6,403 nt of DNA from CAZCWX01 sp964502465 (GTDB lineage: Bacteria > Desulfobacterota > Binatia > Bin18), in contig CAZCWX010000507.1 in the NCBI GenBank assembly GCA_964502465.1, forward strand, positions 1 through 6,403. Reading direction: 5' to 3'. Shown here piece by piece: positions 1 through 6,216 of the stretch (the stretch's first letter is position 1; each line of letters opens with the position of its first letter). The notes below the pieces were generated by a model. It saw nothing but the letters and a program-made list of their open reading frames with translations, was not told the origin of the DNA and searched no databases. Both the position numbers and the translations under genes were made by a program.

Positions 1-555
1 GTCCTGATGATATTCCTCAGCCACGTAGAACTCCGAGACTGGGGCGATCTCAGTGACAATCGGCTTCGTGAGTCGCCCGGATTCCTCTATGGCCTTTTTC
101 GAGGCTTCAGCCAGGCGTTGCTGTTCGTCGTTATGATAGAAGATCGCTGTGCGATATTGTGAGCCAATATCACAAAACTGCCGGTTTGGTGTGGTTGGAT
201 CAATGTTTCGCCAAAACATCTCCAAGAGTTCCACATAGCTGATCTTGGTGGGATCGAAAACGACCTGGACTGCCTCTGTATGACCAGTCCCGCCTGAAGA
301 CACCTCCTCGTAGGTCGGATCTTTCTTTTGACCGCCCGTGTACCCGGACGTTGTTGAAATCACCCCTGCTAGTTCATCGAATGGCGGCTCCATGCACCAG
401 AAACAGCCTCCGGCAAACGTTGCGGTCTCTAGACTCTCATTGGCTGCTGACTGAGGGGGATTTTTTGGTTCAGCGTGTGCGAGAGCAAAGAGCCCAGACA
501 CGAGAATCACCAATAAAACAAAGAAGGGTTTTGCAATGAATGGTAAATTTTTCAT
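1..555 (-). CDS. msrA: Peptide-methionine (S)-S-oxide reductase MsrA, exported, C-terminally truncated by the window edge
   Basis: This enzyme reduces the S-epimer of methionine sulfoxide in proteins. Seen: 185 codons from the ATG at 555 to the left edge without a stop. A Sec-type signal peptide covers about residues 1-28 (hydrophobic 11-26, AHA cleavage site before E29). The catalytic motif GCFWC follows with the nucleophile Cys51. The active-site set Phe52, Trp53, Glu94 (GHTEAV), Asp129 and Tyr134 (DIGSQYR) is intact, and the family motif VAEEYHQD is the last thing visible. The C-terminal part, where many MsrA proteins carry resolving cysteines, is missing only because the window ends. The start is fixed by an in-frame TGA shortly upstream and by a GAGGA at 563-567, 7 nt from the ATG. 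That site lies inside the end of msrB, so the two genes are probably translationally coupled. Inferred location is the periplasm, so its reductant would have to be an envelope thiol relay, which is not seen here. Confidence 0.96.
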   Translation of the reverse strand, partial: MKNLPFIAKPFFVLLVILVSGLFALAHAEPKNPPQSAANESLETATFAGGCFWCMEPPFDELAGVISTTSGYTGGQKKDPTYEEVSSGGTGHTEAVQVVFDPTKISYVELLEMFWRNIDPTTPNRQFCDIGSQYRTAIFYHNDEQQRLAEASKKAIEESGRLTKPIVTEIAPVSEFYVAEEYHQD

Positions 556-557
556 CG

Positions 558-1094
558 TTATGTCCTCAATGCTGGAAGTGATTCACCGGCGGGTACAAAA
601 GCGAGGGCAACACCGTTGTTACACCAGCGCTGACCTGTCGGAGGCGGACCGTCATCGAACACATGCCCTTGGTGACCACCACAGCGAATGCAGTGATACT
701 CGGTTCTGGGAAGAATCAGCTTATAGTCGGTTTTTGTACCGACACGACCGTCAATAGACTTGTAGAAGCTTGGCCAGCCGGTGCCGCTGTCAAACTTGGT
801 GCTAGACTCAAACAGTGGCAAGTAACACGCCGCGCAGATAAACGTGCCTTGCCGCTTTTCATCGTTCAATGGGCTTGTAAACGGGCGTTCGGTTGCCTCC
901 TCAAAGAGCACGGCATAGGCCGCAGGCGTCAGGAGCGAACGCCATTCCGATAGAGGTTTGTTCAACCTGACAATAGATGGGCTTCCTTGTTCCTCAGCTA
1001 TGGCGTCCGCTTTTTCGCTCTGTGCACAGGCCGAGAATCCCAGCCACGCCAGCGTGAGGGTACACAATTGTTGGAGAAAATGTCGTCTCTGCAT
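558..1094 (-). CDS. msrB: Peptide-methionine (R)-S-oxide reductase MsrB, probable Tat-exported lipoprotein
   Basis: This enzyme reduces the R-epimer of methionine sulfoxide and complements MsrA, encoded 2 bp downstream. Seen in the 178-residue product: an N-terminal QRRHFLQ twin-arginine motif (residues 2-8), a hydrophobic stretch and a lipobox-like FSAC ending at Cys23. The MsrB domain follows (about 45-170), with zinc-binding CxxC pairs at Cys87/Cys90 and Cys135/Cys138, the GTGWPSF motif (104-110), GGHQGHVFDDGPPPTGQR, and catalytic Cys158 in RWCNNGVAL. Position 105 is Thr where many MsrB proteins, including E. coli's, have the resolving cysteine (SGCGWPSF), so regeneration probably follows another route. 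A start at 1166 would add 24 residues. The start at 1094 was chosen because it puts the Tat motif at the N-terminus. A GGAG lies about 13 nt upstream, which is longer than ideal. Whether it is lipidated or simply cleaved is unproven. Confidence 0.94.
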   Translation of the reverse strand: MQRRHFLQQLCTLTLAWLGFSACAQSEKADAIAEEQGSPSIVRLNKPLSEWRSLLTPAAYAVLFEEATERPFTSPLNDEKRQGTFICAACYLPLFESSTKFDSGTGWPSFYKSIDGRVGTKTDYKLILPRTEYHCIRCGGHQGHVFDDGPPPTGQRWCNNGVALAFVPAGESLPALRT

Positions 1095-1287
1095 ATCTGT
1101 TTTGATGCTCCTGCTCAGCAAAAGATTCAACTGCGCATGGCTGACAAAAGTTCCCTTGTGCGTCATACCCCCAAAAGGTCGCTGAGGTCCTTATCCCACG
1201 TTGCGATCCGCTCGGTGAGGATACACTCTGGTGTGTTAAACCCCTGTCCGCTAGAGTCTTCTCCTCAGGGACATGAAGAACGAGCTT

Positions 1288-1316
1288 GCGACTACGACTA
1301 CTCTGCTGGTAGTCGC
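1288..1316 (+). repeat. Perfect 8-bp inverted repeat in the mod operon leader
   Basis: GCGACTAC (1288-1295) and GTAGTCGC (1309-1316) are exact reverse complements separated by 13 bases. The word GACTAC is also repeated in tandem (1290-1295, 1296-1301), so the right arm can pair alternatively with 1296-1301 to give a 7-base loop. There is no T-run after it, so it is not a simple intrinsic terminator. It sits 65 bases upstream of the modA ATG and could be an mRNA leader structure or a protein binding site. Function is inferred from position only. Confidence 0.5.
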
Positions 1317-1361
1317 CGCAGACTGAAACGCGAACACAGTGGAACCAGAAAAGGGTCTGAG

Positions 1362-1368
1362 AAGGAGG
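1362..1368 (+). promoter_or_regulatory. Ribosome binding site deciding the modA start
   Basis: AAGGAGG, a near-complete Shine-Dalgarno, lies 12 nt before the ATG at 1381. The spacing is somewhat long. It falls inside the 14-residue extension that a GTG start at 1339 would add, which argues for the downstream ATG. Confidence 0.6.
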
Positions 1369-1380
1369 AAATTAGCAGGT

Positions 1381-2196
1381 ATGGTACTCCCCTATCGTCC
1401 AGTCTTTCTTTGGGTTGCCTGCGTTTTTCTCTCCTTCATGCTGGGGGGCTTTTTGGTACCGTATCAAAGTCACGCGCAGGCTCCGCTTCAACCGCCGGTG
1501 GAGCTGACTATCTCAGCTGCGGCTGATTTGATGTTTGCTTTCCAGGAGTTGGGGGCGTTGTTTGAGAAAGAAACTGCCATCAAGACAATTTTCAACTTTG
1601 GCTCCACCGGCCAGTTGGCTCAACAGATTGAGCAAGGGGCGCCAGTGGACCTCTTTGCCGCCGCCAACGTTGCGTTTGTTGACGAGTTGGAGCAGCAGGG
1701 GCTGATTCTTCCTGATACCAAAGCGCTTTACGCACGTGGGCGGATTACCTTATGGACCCGCGTTGATAGCCCGCTGCGCTTCGAGCGCCTCGAAGAGGTG
1801 GCCCGGCCTGAAGTGAAACGGGTGGCGATCGCCAATCCTCAGCACGCTCCCTATGGCATCGCTGCTCGTGAGGCTCTGCAGTCTGCCGGCATGTGGGAGA
1901 CCGTACAGCCGAAGCTCGTCCTCGGTGAGAATGTGCGACAAACCCTTGTGTATGCAGAAACAGGAAACGTTGATGTCGCCATTGTGGCGTTGTCTCTCAG
2001 TATTCAAATAGCAGGGCAGTGGGTATTGATCCCAGAAGCGTTGCATCAGCCGATTGATCAGGCGCTAGCGGTGATCAAAGGGACGCGCCACGAGCAAGAG
2101 GCGCGGCAGTTTGCGGAATTTATTAACGGACCAACCGGTCGCTCGGTGATGCGGAAGTATGGTTTTGTCTTGCCTGGGGAGGAAGCCGTCAAATGA
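1381..2196 (+). CDS. modA: Molybdate ABC transporter periplasmic substrate-binding protein ModA
   Basis: This protein captures molybdate (ModA-type proteins usually also bind tungstate) in the periplasm and delivers it to ModB. Seen in the 271-residue product: a signal peptide of about 34 residues (hydrophobic 8-26, cleavage after AQA at 32-34) without a lipobox. The mature domain opens with the family's VELTISAAADLMFAF, followed by FNFGSTGQLAQQIEQGAPVDLFAAA (71-95), in which Ser75 matches an oxyanion-contacting serine. Next come ANPQHAPYG, GENVRQTLVYAETGNVDVAIVA, and the C-terminal FAEFINGP...YGFVLPGE. Length is normal for ModA. An alternative GTG start at 1339 would put 14 charged residues (containing RRRK) ahead of the signal peptide and is less likely, given the AAGGAGG upstream of this ATG. 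The stop overlaps the modB start by 4 bp. Family assignment is firm; molybdate versus tungstate preference cannot be read from the sequence. Confidence 0.95.
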   Translation: MVLPYRPVFLWVACVFLSFMLGGFLVPYQSHAQAPLQPPVELTISAAADLMFAFQELGALFEKETAIKTIFNFGSTGQLAQQIEQGAPVDLFAAANVAFVDELEQQGLILPDTKALYARGRITLWTRVDSPLRFERLEEVARPEVKRVAIANPQHAPYGIAAREALQSAGMWETVQPKLVLGENVRQTLVYAETGNVDVAIVALSLSIQIAGQWVLIPEALHQPIDQALAVIKGTRHEQEARQFAEFINGPTGRSVMRKYGFVLPGEEAVK

Positions 2197-2825
2197 GTTG
2201 GCATCCAGTCGTATTGTCCATTCAGGTGACCGTGGTAGCAAGCCTCTTGATCGTAGTGGTGGGACTTCCCTTAGCCTTATTTTTGGCGCGTGCTCGTTTT
2301 CCTGGCCAAACCGTCCTGGAAACGGTCATCAATCTTCCGCTGGTGCTCCCACCGAGTGTGATCGGATATTATTTACTGCTGGCGCTGGGGCGCGGGAGTC
2401 CGCTAGTCGAATGGTTTGGGGTCCAGGTGTTATTTACCTGGCAAGCGGCGGCGATTGCGTCAGCCGTGGTCGGGCTGCCACTGATGATCATAGCGGCAAA
2501 GGCGGCCATTGCTAGTGTTGATCCAGCATTGGAGCGGGTTGCCCGCACCCTGGGCTCTTCAGAATTGGGCGTGTTGTGGCGAGTCACATTGCCCCTGGCT
2601 CGGCGTGGGATTCTCGCTGGCTTTACCTTAGGGTCGGCGCGAGCATTGGGTGAATTTGGCGCCACATTGATGGTCGCCGGCAGCATTCCTGGCCGCACGC
2701 AGACTTTGCCCCTGGCGATTTACGATGCCGTACAGGCTCGTGAGTACGCCCTTGCCAATCTGATGGTACTGCTGATGACAGCCCTCTCTTTTCTCGCGCT
2801 GTGGGGAGTACGGCGTCTAGAATAA
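2193..2825 (+). CDS. modB: Molybdate ABC transporter permease ModB
   Basis: This is the inner-membrane channel subunit, expected to work as a homodimer with ModC on the cytoplasmic face and ModA outside. Seen in 210 residues: about five hydrophobic segments (roughly 6-32, 42-65, 80-107, 138-160 and 183-205). The typical EAA coupling loop spans about residues 114-135, from ERVARTLGSSE to the invariant LP at 133-134. It is followed by GSARALGEFGATLMVAG, which is characteristic of ModB. The N-terminal LPLVLPPSVIGYYLLL is also typical. The ATG overlaps the modA stop (ATGA), with GGGGAGG at 2176-2182 about 10 nt ahead, so translation is probably coupled. Length is close to other ModB proteins and nothing appears truncated. 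Confidence 0.96.
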   Translation: MSWHPVVLSIQVTVVASLLIVVVGLPLALFLARARFPGQTVLETVINLPLVLPPSVIGYYLLLALGRGSPLVEWFGVQVLFTWQAAAIASAVVGLPLMIIAAKAAIASVDPALERVARTLGSSELGVLWRVTLPLARRGILAGFTLGSARALGEFGATLMVAGSIPGRTQTLPLAIYDAVQAREYALANLMVLLMTALSFLALWGVRRLE

Positions 2826-2864
2826 TCTCTACTAATCTCACCCTTCTCAGTTCCTGTCGCGCCT

Positions 2865-3989
2865 ATGCTTGAAGTAACAATCCAAAAGTATTTTGATGGT
2901 TTTCACCTTGACGTCGCCTTCGCTGCTGATCATCAGCTTGTCGTGCTCTTTGGCCCGTCTGGCTCAGGCAAAAGCCTGACCTTGCAGGCTATTGCCGGCA
3001 CCATACATCCGGGGGCTGGCCACATTATTATCGATGGCCAGACCGTGTATGACAGTGCCCAACATGTTGACCTCCCGCCGCAAGTGCGGCGTGTTGGGTA
3101 TGTACCGCAACACTATGCGCTCTTCCCGCATTTAACTACCGCGGAAAATATCGCGTTCGGTCTCAGAAGCATGTCCCGGCACGAACGGAATCGGCGGGTG
3201 GCTGAACTAGTCGAACTCTTCGAACTCCATGGCCTGGAACACCGCCGCCCGCGTGAACTGTCTGGCGGCCAGCAGCAACGCGTTGCGCTCGCGCGCGCGT
3301 TGGCTGTGCAGCCACGGTTACTATTGCTTGACGAGCCGTTTGCTGCGCTCGATGCGCTCTTGCGCGGCGCCTTGCGTCAGGAACTCGCGCAGGTTCAGCA
3401 ACGCTGGGGAATGACCATGTTGTTGGTGACGCATGACCTTGCCGATGCTTTTACGCTTGGTCAGCGCGTGGTGGTGTATGACAAGGGTCGTGTCATTCAG
3501 CAGGGGACGCGCGAAGAGGTGTTCTTTCATCCGACAACACCGCGCGTTGCCGAGTTTGTTGGCACAGGGAATATTCTGCCTGCGGTGGTAGAACAAGTTG
3601 AAGAGCAAACCCTCTGGCTCTCCTGGCAGGGGCACCGTATCGCCGTTCCTCCCGCACCGTTTGCGGTCGGTTCGCCAGTCTACCTGTGCATCCGTCCAAC
3701 TCAAATCATGATCGTTCGCCCAGACCGTTTTGCTGAACGGGAGCGGGAGAATCTCTTCTGGTGCACAATTGTTGGCAAACAGATACAGACAGAAGCGTAC
3801 ACGTTACAACTCCGGCTCGATCACAGCACCGCCGCCTCTGATCTGGAACTCGTGCTGCCTGCCTATGTGTACCATCGCCTCGCGCTCGATCGTGAGGAAC
3901 AAATCCTGGTCGAACTCCGCAGACAAGATCTGCATATTATCCCGCGTGATATCCCCATGGAGCCGAGAACGGTGTCTGCTTCCCGTTGA
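2865..3989 (+). CDS. modC: Molybdate ABC transporter ATP-binding protein ModC
   Basis: This ATPase drives import through ModB. Seen in 374 residues: Walker A GPSGSGKS (30-37), Q-loop Gln82 in YVPQHYALFPHLT, signature LSGGQQQR (132-139), Walker B LLLLDEP (152-158), D-loop Leu162-Asp163 and switch His190 in LVTHD. This is a complete ATPase. The C-terminal part from about 235 onward matches the TOBE/MOP-type regulatory domain of ModC in position and length (IRPTQIMIV near 290, second strand set to about 360). In some ModC proteins this domain binds oxyanion and inhibits transport. The start (MLEVTIQKYFDGFHLDVAF) aligns with typical ModC N-termini. The 39-bp gap after modB is pyrimidine-rich and has no visible Shine-Dalgarno, unlike modA and modB. 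The last codons overlap an 11-bp direct repeat. Confidence 0.95.
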   Translation: MLEVTIQKYFDGFHLDVAFAADHQLVVLFGPSGSGKSLTLQAIAGTIHPGAGHIIIDGQTVYDSAQHVDLPPQVRRVGYVPQHYALFPHLTTAENIAFGLRSMSRHERNRRVAELVELFELHGLEHRRPRELSGGQQQRVALARALAVQPRLLLLDEPFAALDALLRGALRQELAQVQQRWGMTMLLVTHDLADAFTLGQRVVVYDKGRVIQQGTREEVFFHPTTPRVAEFVGTGNILPAVVEQVEEQTLWLSWQGHRIAVPPAPFAVGSPVYLCIRPTQIMIVRPDRFAERERENLFWCTIVGKQIQTEAYTLQLRLDHSTAASDLELVLPAYVYHRLALDREEQILVELRRQDLHIIPRDIPMEPRTVSASR

Positions 3990-4018
3990 GAGGGATTATA
4001 CAGAAAATGCTTCCCGTT
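3977..4018 (+). repeat. 11-bp direct repeat spanning the modC stop
   Basis: TGCTTCCCGTT occurs at 3977-3987 and again at 4008-4018, exact in both copies, 31 bases apart. The first copy ends on the first base of the modC TGA stop. This may be a small local duplication; no function is evident. The rest of the 153-bp gap to the next gene contains only a weak 6-bp inverted repeat (TCTAAC 4041-4046, GTTAGA 4057-4062) with no T-run. Confidence 0.4.
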
Positions 4019-4130
4019 CTAAGGAAGATCCGACTTGCTGTCTAACTCTCAACAGTGTTAGAGTGTGCTGAATTTCTATTCGCCTGCCACTCCTGCACAT
4101 CGATAAAAGAATCAGGCTGATGCCAGAATA

Positions 4131-4136
4131 AGGAGG
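4131..4136 (+). promoter_or_regulatory. Strong Shine-Dalgarno for the VOC gene
   Basis: AGGAGG stands 6 nt before the ATG at 4143. It selects that ATG over the overlapping, out-of-frame ATG at 4138. A ribosome binding site of this quality, 150 bp past modC, suggests the gene is expressed on its own rather than as the end of the mod operon. Confidence 0.75.
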
Positions 4137-4142
4137 CATGCC

Positions 4143-4718
4143 ATGCGACCACCAACGCGCCCGCTACGGATCAACCATCTCGGCTACTATACGCGCAATG
4201 CACGCAAAACGGTGGAGTTTTGGACGCAGGTGATGCGGTACAAATTCACCTCCTCGATCTGGAATCCCGAATTGCCCTCGACCCGTCAACCATATCCGTA
4301 CTTGCACATCTTCTTTGAGCTGGGGGACGGATCGACCGTAGCGTTCTTCGAGATCCCTGATGTCGGCGAAGAACTACCACCTGCTGAGCCGTTACGAACG
4401 ATCAATCATCTGGCCATGCATCTCGATTCGGTGGATGACATCTATACCTGGAAAGCCTGGCTGGAATCACAAGGCATCGAGGTGATTGGGCCGGTCGATC
4501 ACCAAGTGTTATTATCGGTTTACTTCTTTGATCCGACCTCCAACTGTCGGCTGGAGTTGACCACACCACTCACGCGCCTATCTGATCACGAGGCACAAGA
4601 GGCAGAGAAAGCACTGGACCAATGGGAAGCCTGGCGGGATGAGGCAGCAGCCTCAGGCATGGGGTTTGGTGACTTCTTACGCCAGACGTTACAGATGCGG
4701 GCGAAGCACGTGGCCTGA
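4143..4718 (+). CDS. VOC-superfamily (glyoxalase / extradiol dioxygenase fold) metalloprotein
   Basis: The 191-residue protein contains two glyoxalase-fold modules. The first opens with INHLGYYTRNARKTVEFWTQ, and the second opens with INHLAMHLDSVDDI and ends with FFDPTSNCRLELTTP. By manual alignment to E. coli glyoxalase I (ligands His5, Glu56, His74, Glu122), all four metal-ligand positions are present: His12, Glu70, His89 and Glu138, with very similar spacing. A divalent metal site is therefore likely. About 50 residues after the fold (143-191) form a charged, Trp- and Ala-containing helical-looking tail absent from E. coli glyoxalase I. Possible activities are glyoxalase-type isomerisation, ring-cleaving dioxygenation or small-molecule resistance, and the substrate cannot be chosen from the sequence. 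It converges on the epoxide hydrolase gene, another detoxification-type enzyme, but the two are not an operon. Confidence 0.85.
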   Translation: MRPPTRPLRINHLGYYTRNARKTVEFWTQVMRYKFTSSIWNPELPSTRQPYPYLHIFFELGDGSTVAFFEIPDVGEELPPAEPLRTINHLAMHLDSVDDIYTWKAWLESQGIEVIGPVDHQVLLSVYFFDPTSNCRLELTTPLTRLSDHEAQEAEKALDQWEAWRDEAAASGMGFGDFLRQTLQMRAKHVA

Positions 4719-4822
4719 GCGGGAAAGTCTGCGGTTGGTGGAGGCAGTGACTGTCCCAGGGGTGATCCCAATGTAGTTTTCATGCGGATGGTAACACCCT
4801 CGCCGTTGTTGGGTGGGAACAA

Positions 4823-4839
4823 GCCCAGGCTCTCTGGGC
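4823..4839. terminator. Small GC-rich hairpin in the convergent gap
   Basis: GCCCAG (4823-4828) and CTGGGC (4834-4839) form a perfect 6-bp stem with a 5-base loop. On the plus strand no T-run follows, so it is a poor intrinsic terminator for the VOC gene, about 105 bp upstream. Read on the minus strand it is followed by TTGTT, a weak tract for transcripts leaving the epoxide hydrolase gene. Termination is a guess from position between convergent genes. Confidence 0.25.
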
Positions 4840-4870
4840 GCAACAGACAGGGCAAACGTGAGGGCGGGCA

Positions 4871-4980
4871 TATGGTCTATGGCTTATGGTAAGAGCTATC
4901 TGCCATAGAGTGAGTGGAGCGAACGAGCCATAGGCCATAGAGCGAACGCAGTGAGCGCGCTATTTACCATAGACCATAGG
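4871..4980. repeat. CCATAG-word repeat element with 12-bp inverted ends
   Basis: This 110-bp element lies between convergent genes and ends 4 bp before the epoxide hydrolase stop. Its ends are a perfect 12-bp inverted repeat, TATGGTCTATGG (4871-4882) against CCATAGACCATA (4967-4978). A second 8-bp pair, TATGGTAA (4885-4892) against TTACCATA (4964-4971), partly overlaps it. The interior holds exact direct repeats: GCCATAGAG at 4902-4910 and 4934-4942, and GAGCGAACG at 4917-4925 and 4940-4948, plus further GCCATAG words. No ORF is present. It resembles a dispersed palindromic intergenic repeat or a small non-autonomous element, and could fold into a long hairpin in RNA or single-stranded DNA. 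No flanking target duplication is evident. Confidence 0.7.
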
Positions 4981-4984
4981 CTCA

Positions 4985-6151
4985 CTAGCCTCGTAACGGC
5001 CTGAAGAACGCACGAACATCTTCGACCAGCCGCTCCGGTTCTTCCATCGGCGCGAAGTGGCCGCCAGCAGGCATGACCGTCCAGCGTTTGAGATTGTAAT
5101 ACCCTTCGGCCCACCGTCGTGGCATTAAGATCACTTCTTTGAGAAATACCGCGATACCAGTCGGCGCTTCTACCACAGGGGTACGATTGTGCGCAGGTTG
5201 CCAGGGATTATGCGTTGCCTCGTAATAATAGCGAGCCGAGGTGCCGAAGCTCTGGGTCGCCCAGTAGATCGTCATCGTGGTCAGGAGGTCATCTTTGGTA
5301 AAACGTTTCTCAACATTCCCGTCACAGTCACTCCAGGTGCGACGCTTCTCCACAATCCAGGCGCACAGGCCCGCCGGTGAGTCGTTGAGGGCATACGTCA
5401 GCGTCTGCGGCTTGGTGGTCTGGAGTGCCGAATAGCCACTCTCGGCAGTGAAGAAGTGCAGATTTTTCTCATACCAGCCTTGCTCATCTGGACCATATTC
5501 TGAAGCTTCAGGCATACCTCCAATGAAGACACTGAGCGGAGCCATCAGGTGCATGTGGACTCCGATCAGACGGTCTGCATATTTGTGGCCAAGCTGGGCA
5601 GTGATCAGGGCACCCCAATCTCCCCCTTGGGCGGCGAACTTCTTATACCCGAGGACGTCTTGCATGAGCGTGACCCACAGGTCCGCTGTGCGCCAGAAGT
5701 TGATACCGGGTTTGGTCAAAGGGGTAGAGAATCCATAGCCTGGTAAAGACGGGACAACGACGTCGAACGCATCCTTGGGGTCCCCACCAAACGCAGCCGG
5801 GTCAGCCAGCGGGCGGATCACTTTGTGAAAATCCCAGAATGTCCAGGGCCAACCGTGACTGAGGATCAGCGGAACGGGATGAGGACCTTTCCCTGGCTCA
5901 TGGATAAAGTGGATGGGCATATCCTCAATCGTAGTCTGGTAATGAGAGAAGGAGTTGATGGTTTGCTCATGCTTCCGCCAGTCATAGTGGTGAAGCCAGT
6001 AGTCCACCAACTCTTTGAGGTACGTAAGATTGGTGCCATACTCCCAGTGCGAGTTGGCAAAATCGTGTGGCCAGCGCATCTTCGCCAGGCGCTCCCGGAG
6101 ATCGACCAGGGTTGCTTCAGGAACCGCAATAGTGACAGGCTCTTTCTGCAT
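4985..6151 (-). CDS. Epoxide hydrolase, microsomal/fungal type with EHN domain
   Basis: This enzyme converts epoxides to vicinal diols through a covalent ester on an aspartate. Seen in 388 residues: an N-terminal epoxide-hydrolase (EHN) domain over about 1-110, with VPEATLVDLRERLAKMRWP at its start. The alpha/beta-hydrolase core has the oxyanion motif HGWP (99-102), SLPGYGFS (135-142), nucleophile Asp178 in GGDWG, and base His365 in GGHFAPMEEPE. Glu339 sits 26 residues before the histidine, matching the charge-relay acid of Aspergillus niger epoxide hydrolase. A cap region (about 205-325) contains tyrosines that could protonate the epoxide (candidates 240 and 308-310). The start at 6151 has AAGGAG (complement of 6158-6163) 6 nt upstream; a start at 6211 would add 20 unconserved residues. 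No signal peptide is seen, so it is probably cytoplasmic. The substrate may be a xenobiotic or an endogenous epoxide. Confidence 0.93.
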   Translation of the reverse strand: MQKEPVTIAVPEATLVDLRERLAKMRWPHDFANSHWEYGTNLTYLKELVDYWLHHYDWRKHEQTINSFSHYQTTIEDMPIHFIHEPGKGPHPVPLILSHGWPWTFWDFHKVIRPLADPAAFGGDPKDAFDVVVPSLPGYGFSTPLTKPGINFWRTADLWVTLMQDVLGYKKFAAQGGDWGALITAQLGHKYADRLIGVHMHLMAPLSVFIGGMPEASEYGPDEQGWYEKNLHFFTAESGYSALQTTKPQTLTYALNDSPAGLCAWIVEKRRTWSDCDGNVEKRFTKDDLLTTMTIYWATQSFGTSARYYYEATHNPWQPAHNRTPVVEAPTGIAVFLKEVILMPRRWAEGYYNLKRWTVMPAGGHFAPMEEPERLVEDVRAFFRPLRG

Positions 6152-6157
6152 CGTCTG

Positions 6158-6163
6158 CTCCTT
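6158..6163 (-). promoter_or_regulatory. Shine-Dalgarno deciding the epoxide hydrolase start
   Basis: Read on the minus strand this is AAGGAG, 6 nt before the ATG at 6151. It is the best ribosome binding site near any candidate start and supports the 388-residue product over one 20 residues longer. Confidence 0.75.
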
Positions 6164-6216
6164 ATTGGTGCGAAGTCGCTTTCCTAAAGCACTCTCAGAG
6201 CGAGAATGCAAGAGAG

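Larger units (their letters stand above)
1095..1380. promoter_or_regulatory. Divergent control region between msrBA and modABC
   Basis: These 286 bases separate the msrBA operon (leftward) from modABC (rightward), so both promoters should lie here. No ORF in the region looks protein-like. I see no good match to the E. coli ModE operator (two TATATAA-type halves) and no recognisable molybdenum-cofactor riboswitch. A perfect inverted repeat at 1288-1316 is listed separately. I could not place -35/-10 boxes with confidence on either strand. The assignment as a control region rests on gene arrangement alone. Confidence 0.45.

Noticed and set aside
663..953. Plus-strand open frame of about 96 codons opposite msrB
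   Set aside because: It lies entirely antisense to the conserved MsrB domain and shows no protein-like features.
1201..1227. TTGCGA ... TACACT as a possible mod promoter
   Set aside because: The spacer is only 15 bases and both boxes are weak matches, so it cannot be told from background.
987..1526. Plus-strand open frame of 179 codons across the msrB/modA divergent region
   Set aside because: It overlaps the msrB N-terminus on the other strand and the modA signal peptide in another frame. Its composition is not protein-like and no family is recognisable.
4041..4062. TCTAAC/GTTAGA inverted repeat as a modC terminator
   Set aside because: The 6-bp AT-rich stem with a 10-base loop and no following T-run is too weak.
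4035..4063. TTGCTG with 17-base spacing to TTAGAG as a promoter for the VOC gene
   Set aside because: The -10 candidate matches the consensus at only two of six positions.
5825..6187. Plus-strand open frame of 120 codons opposite the epoxide hydrolase
   Set aside because: It is a shadow of the conserved EHN domain and HGWP region encoded on the minus strand.
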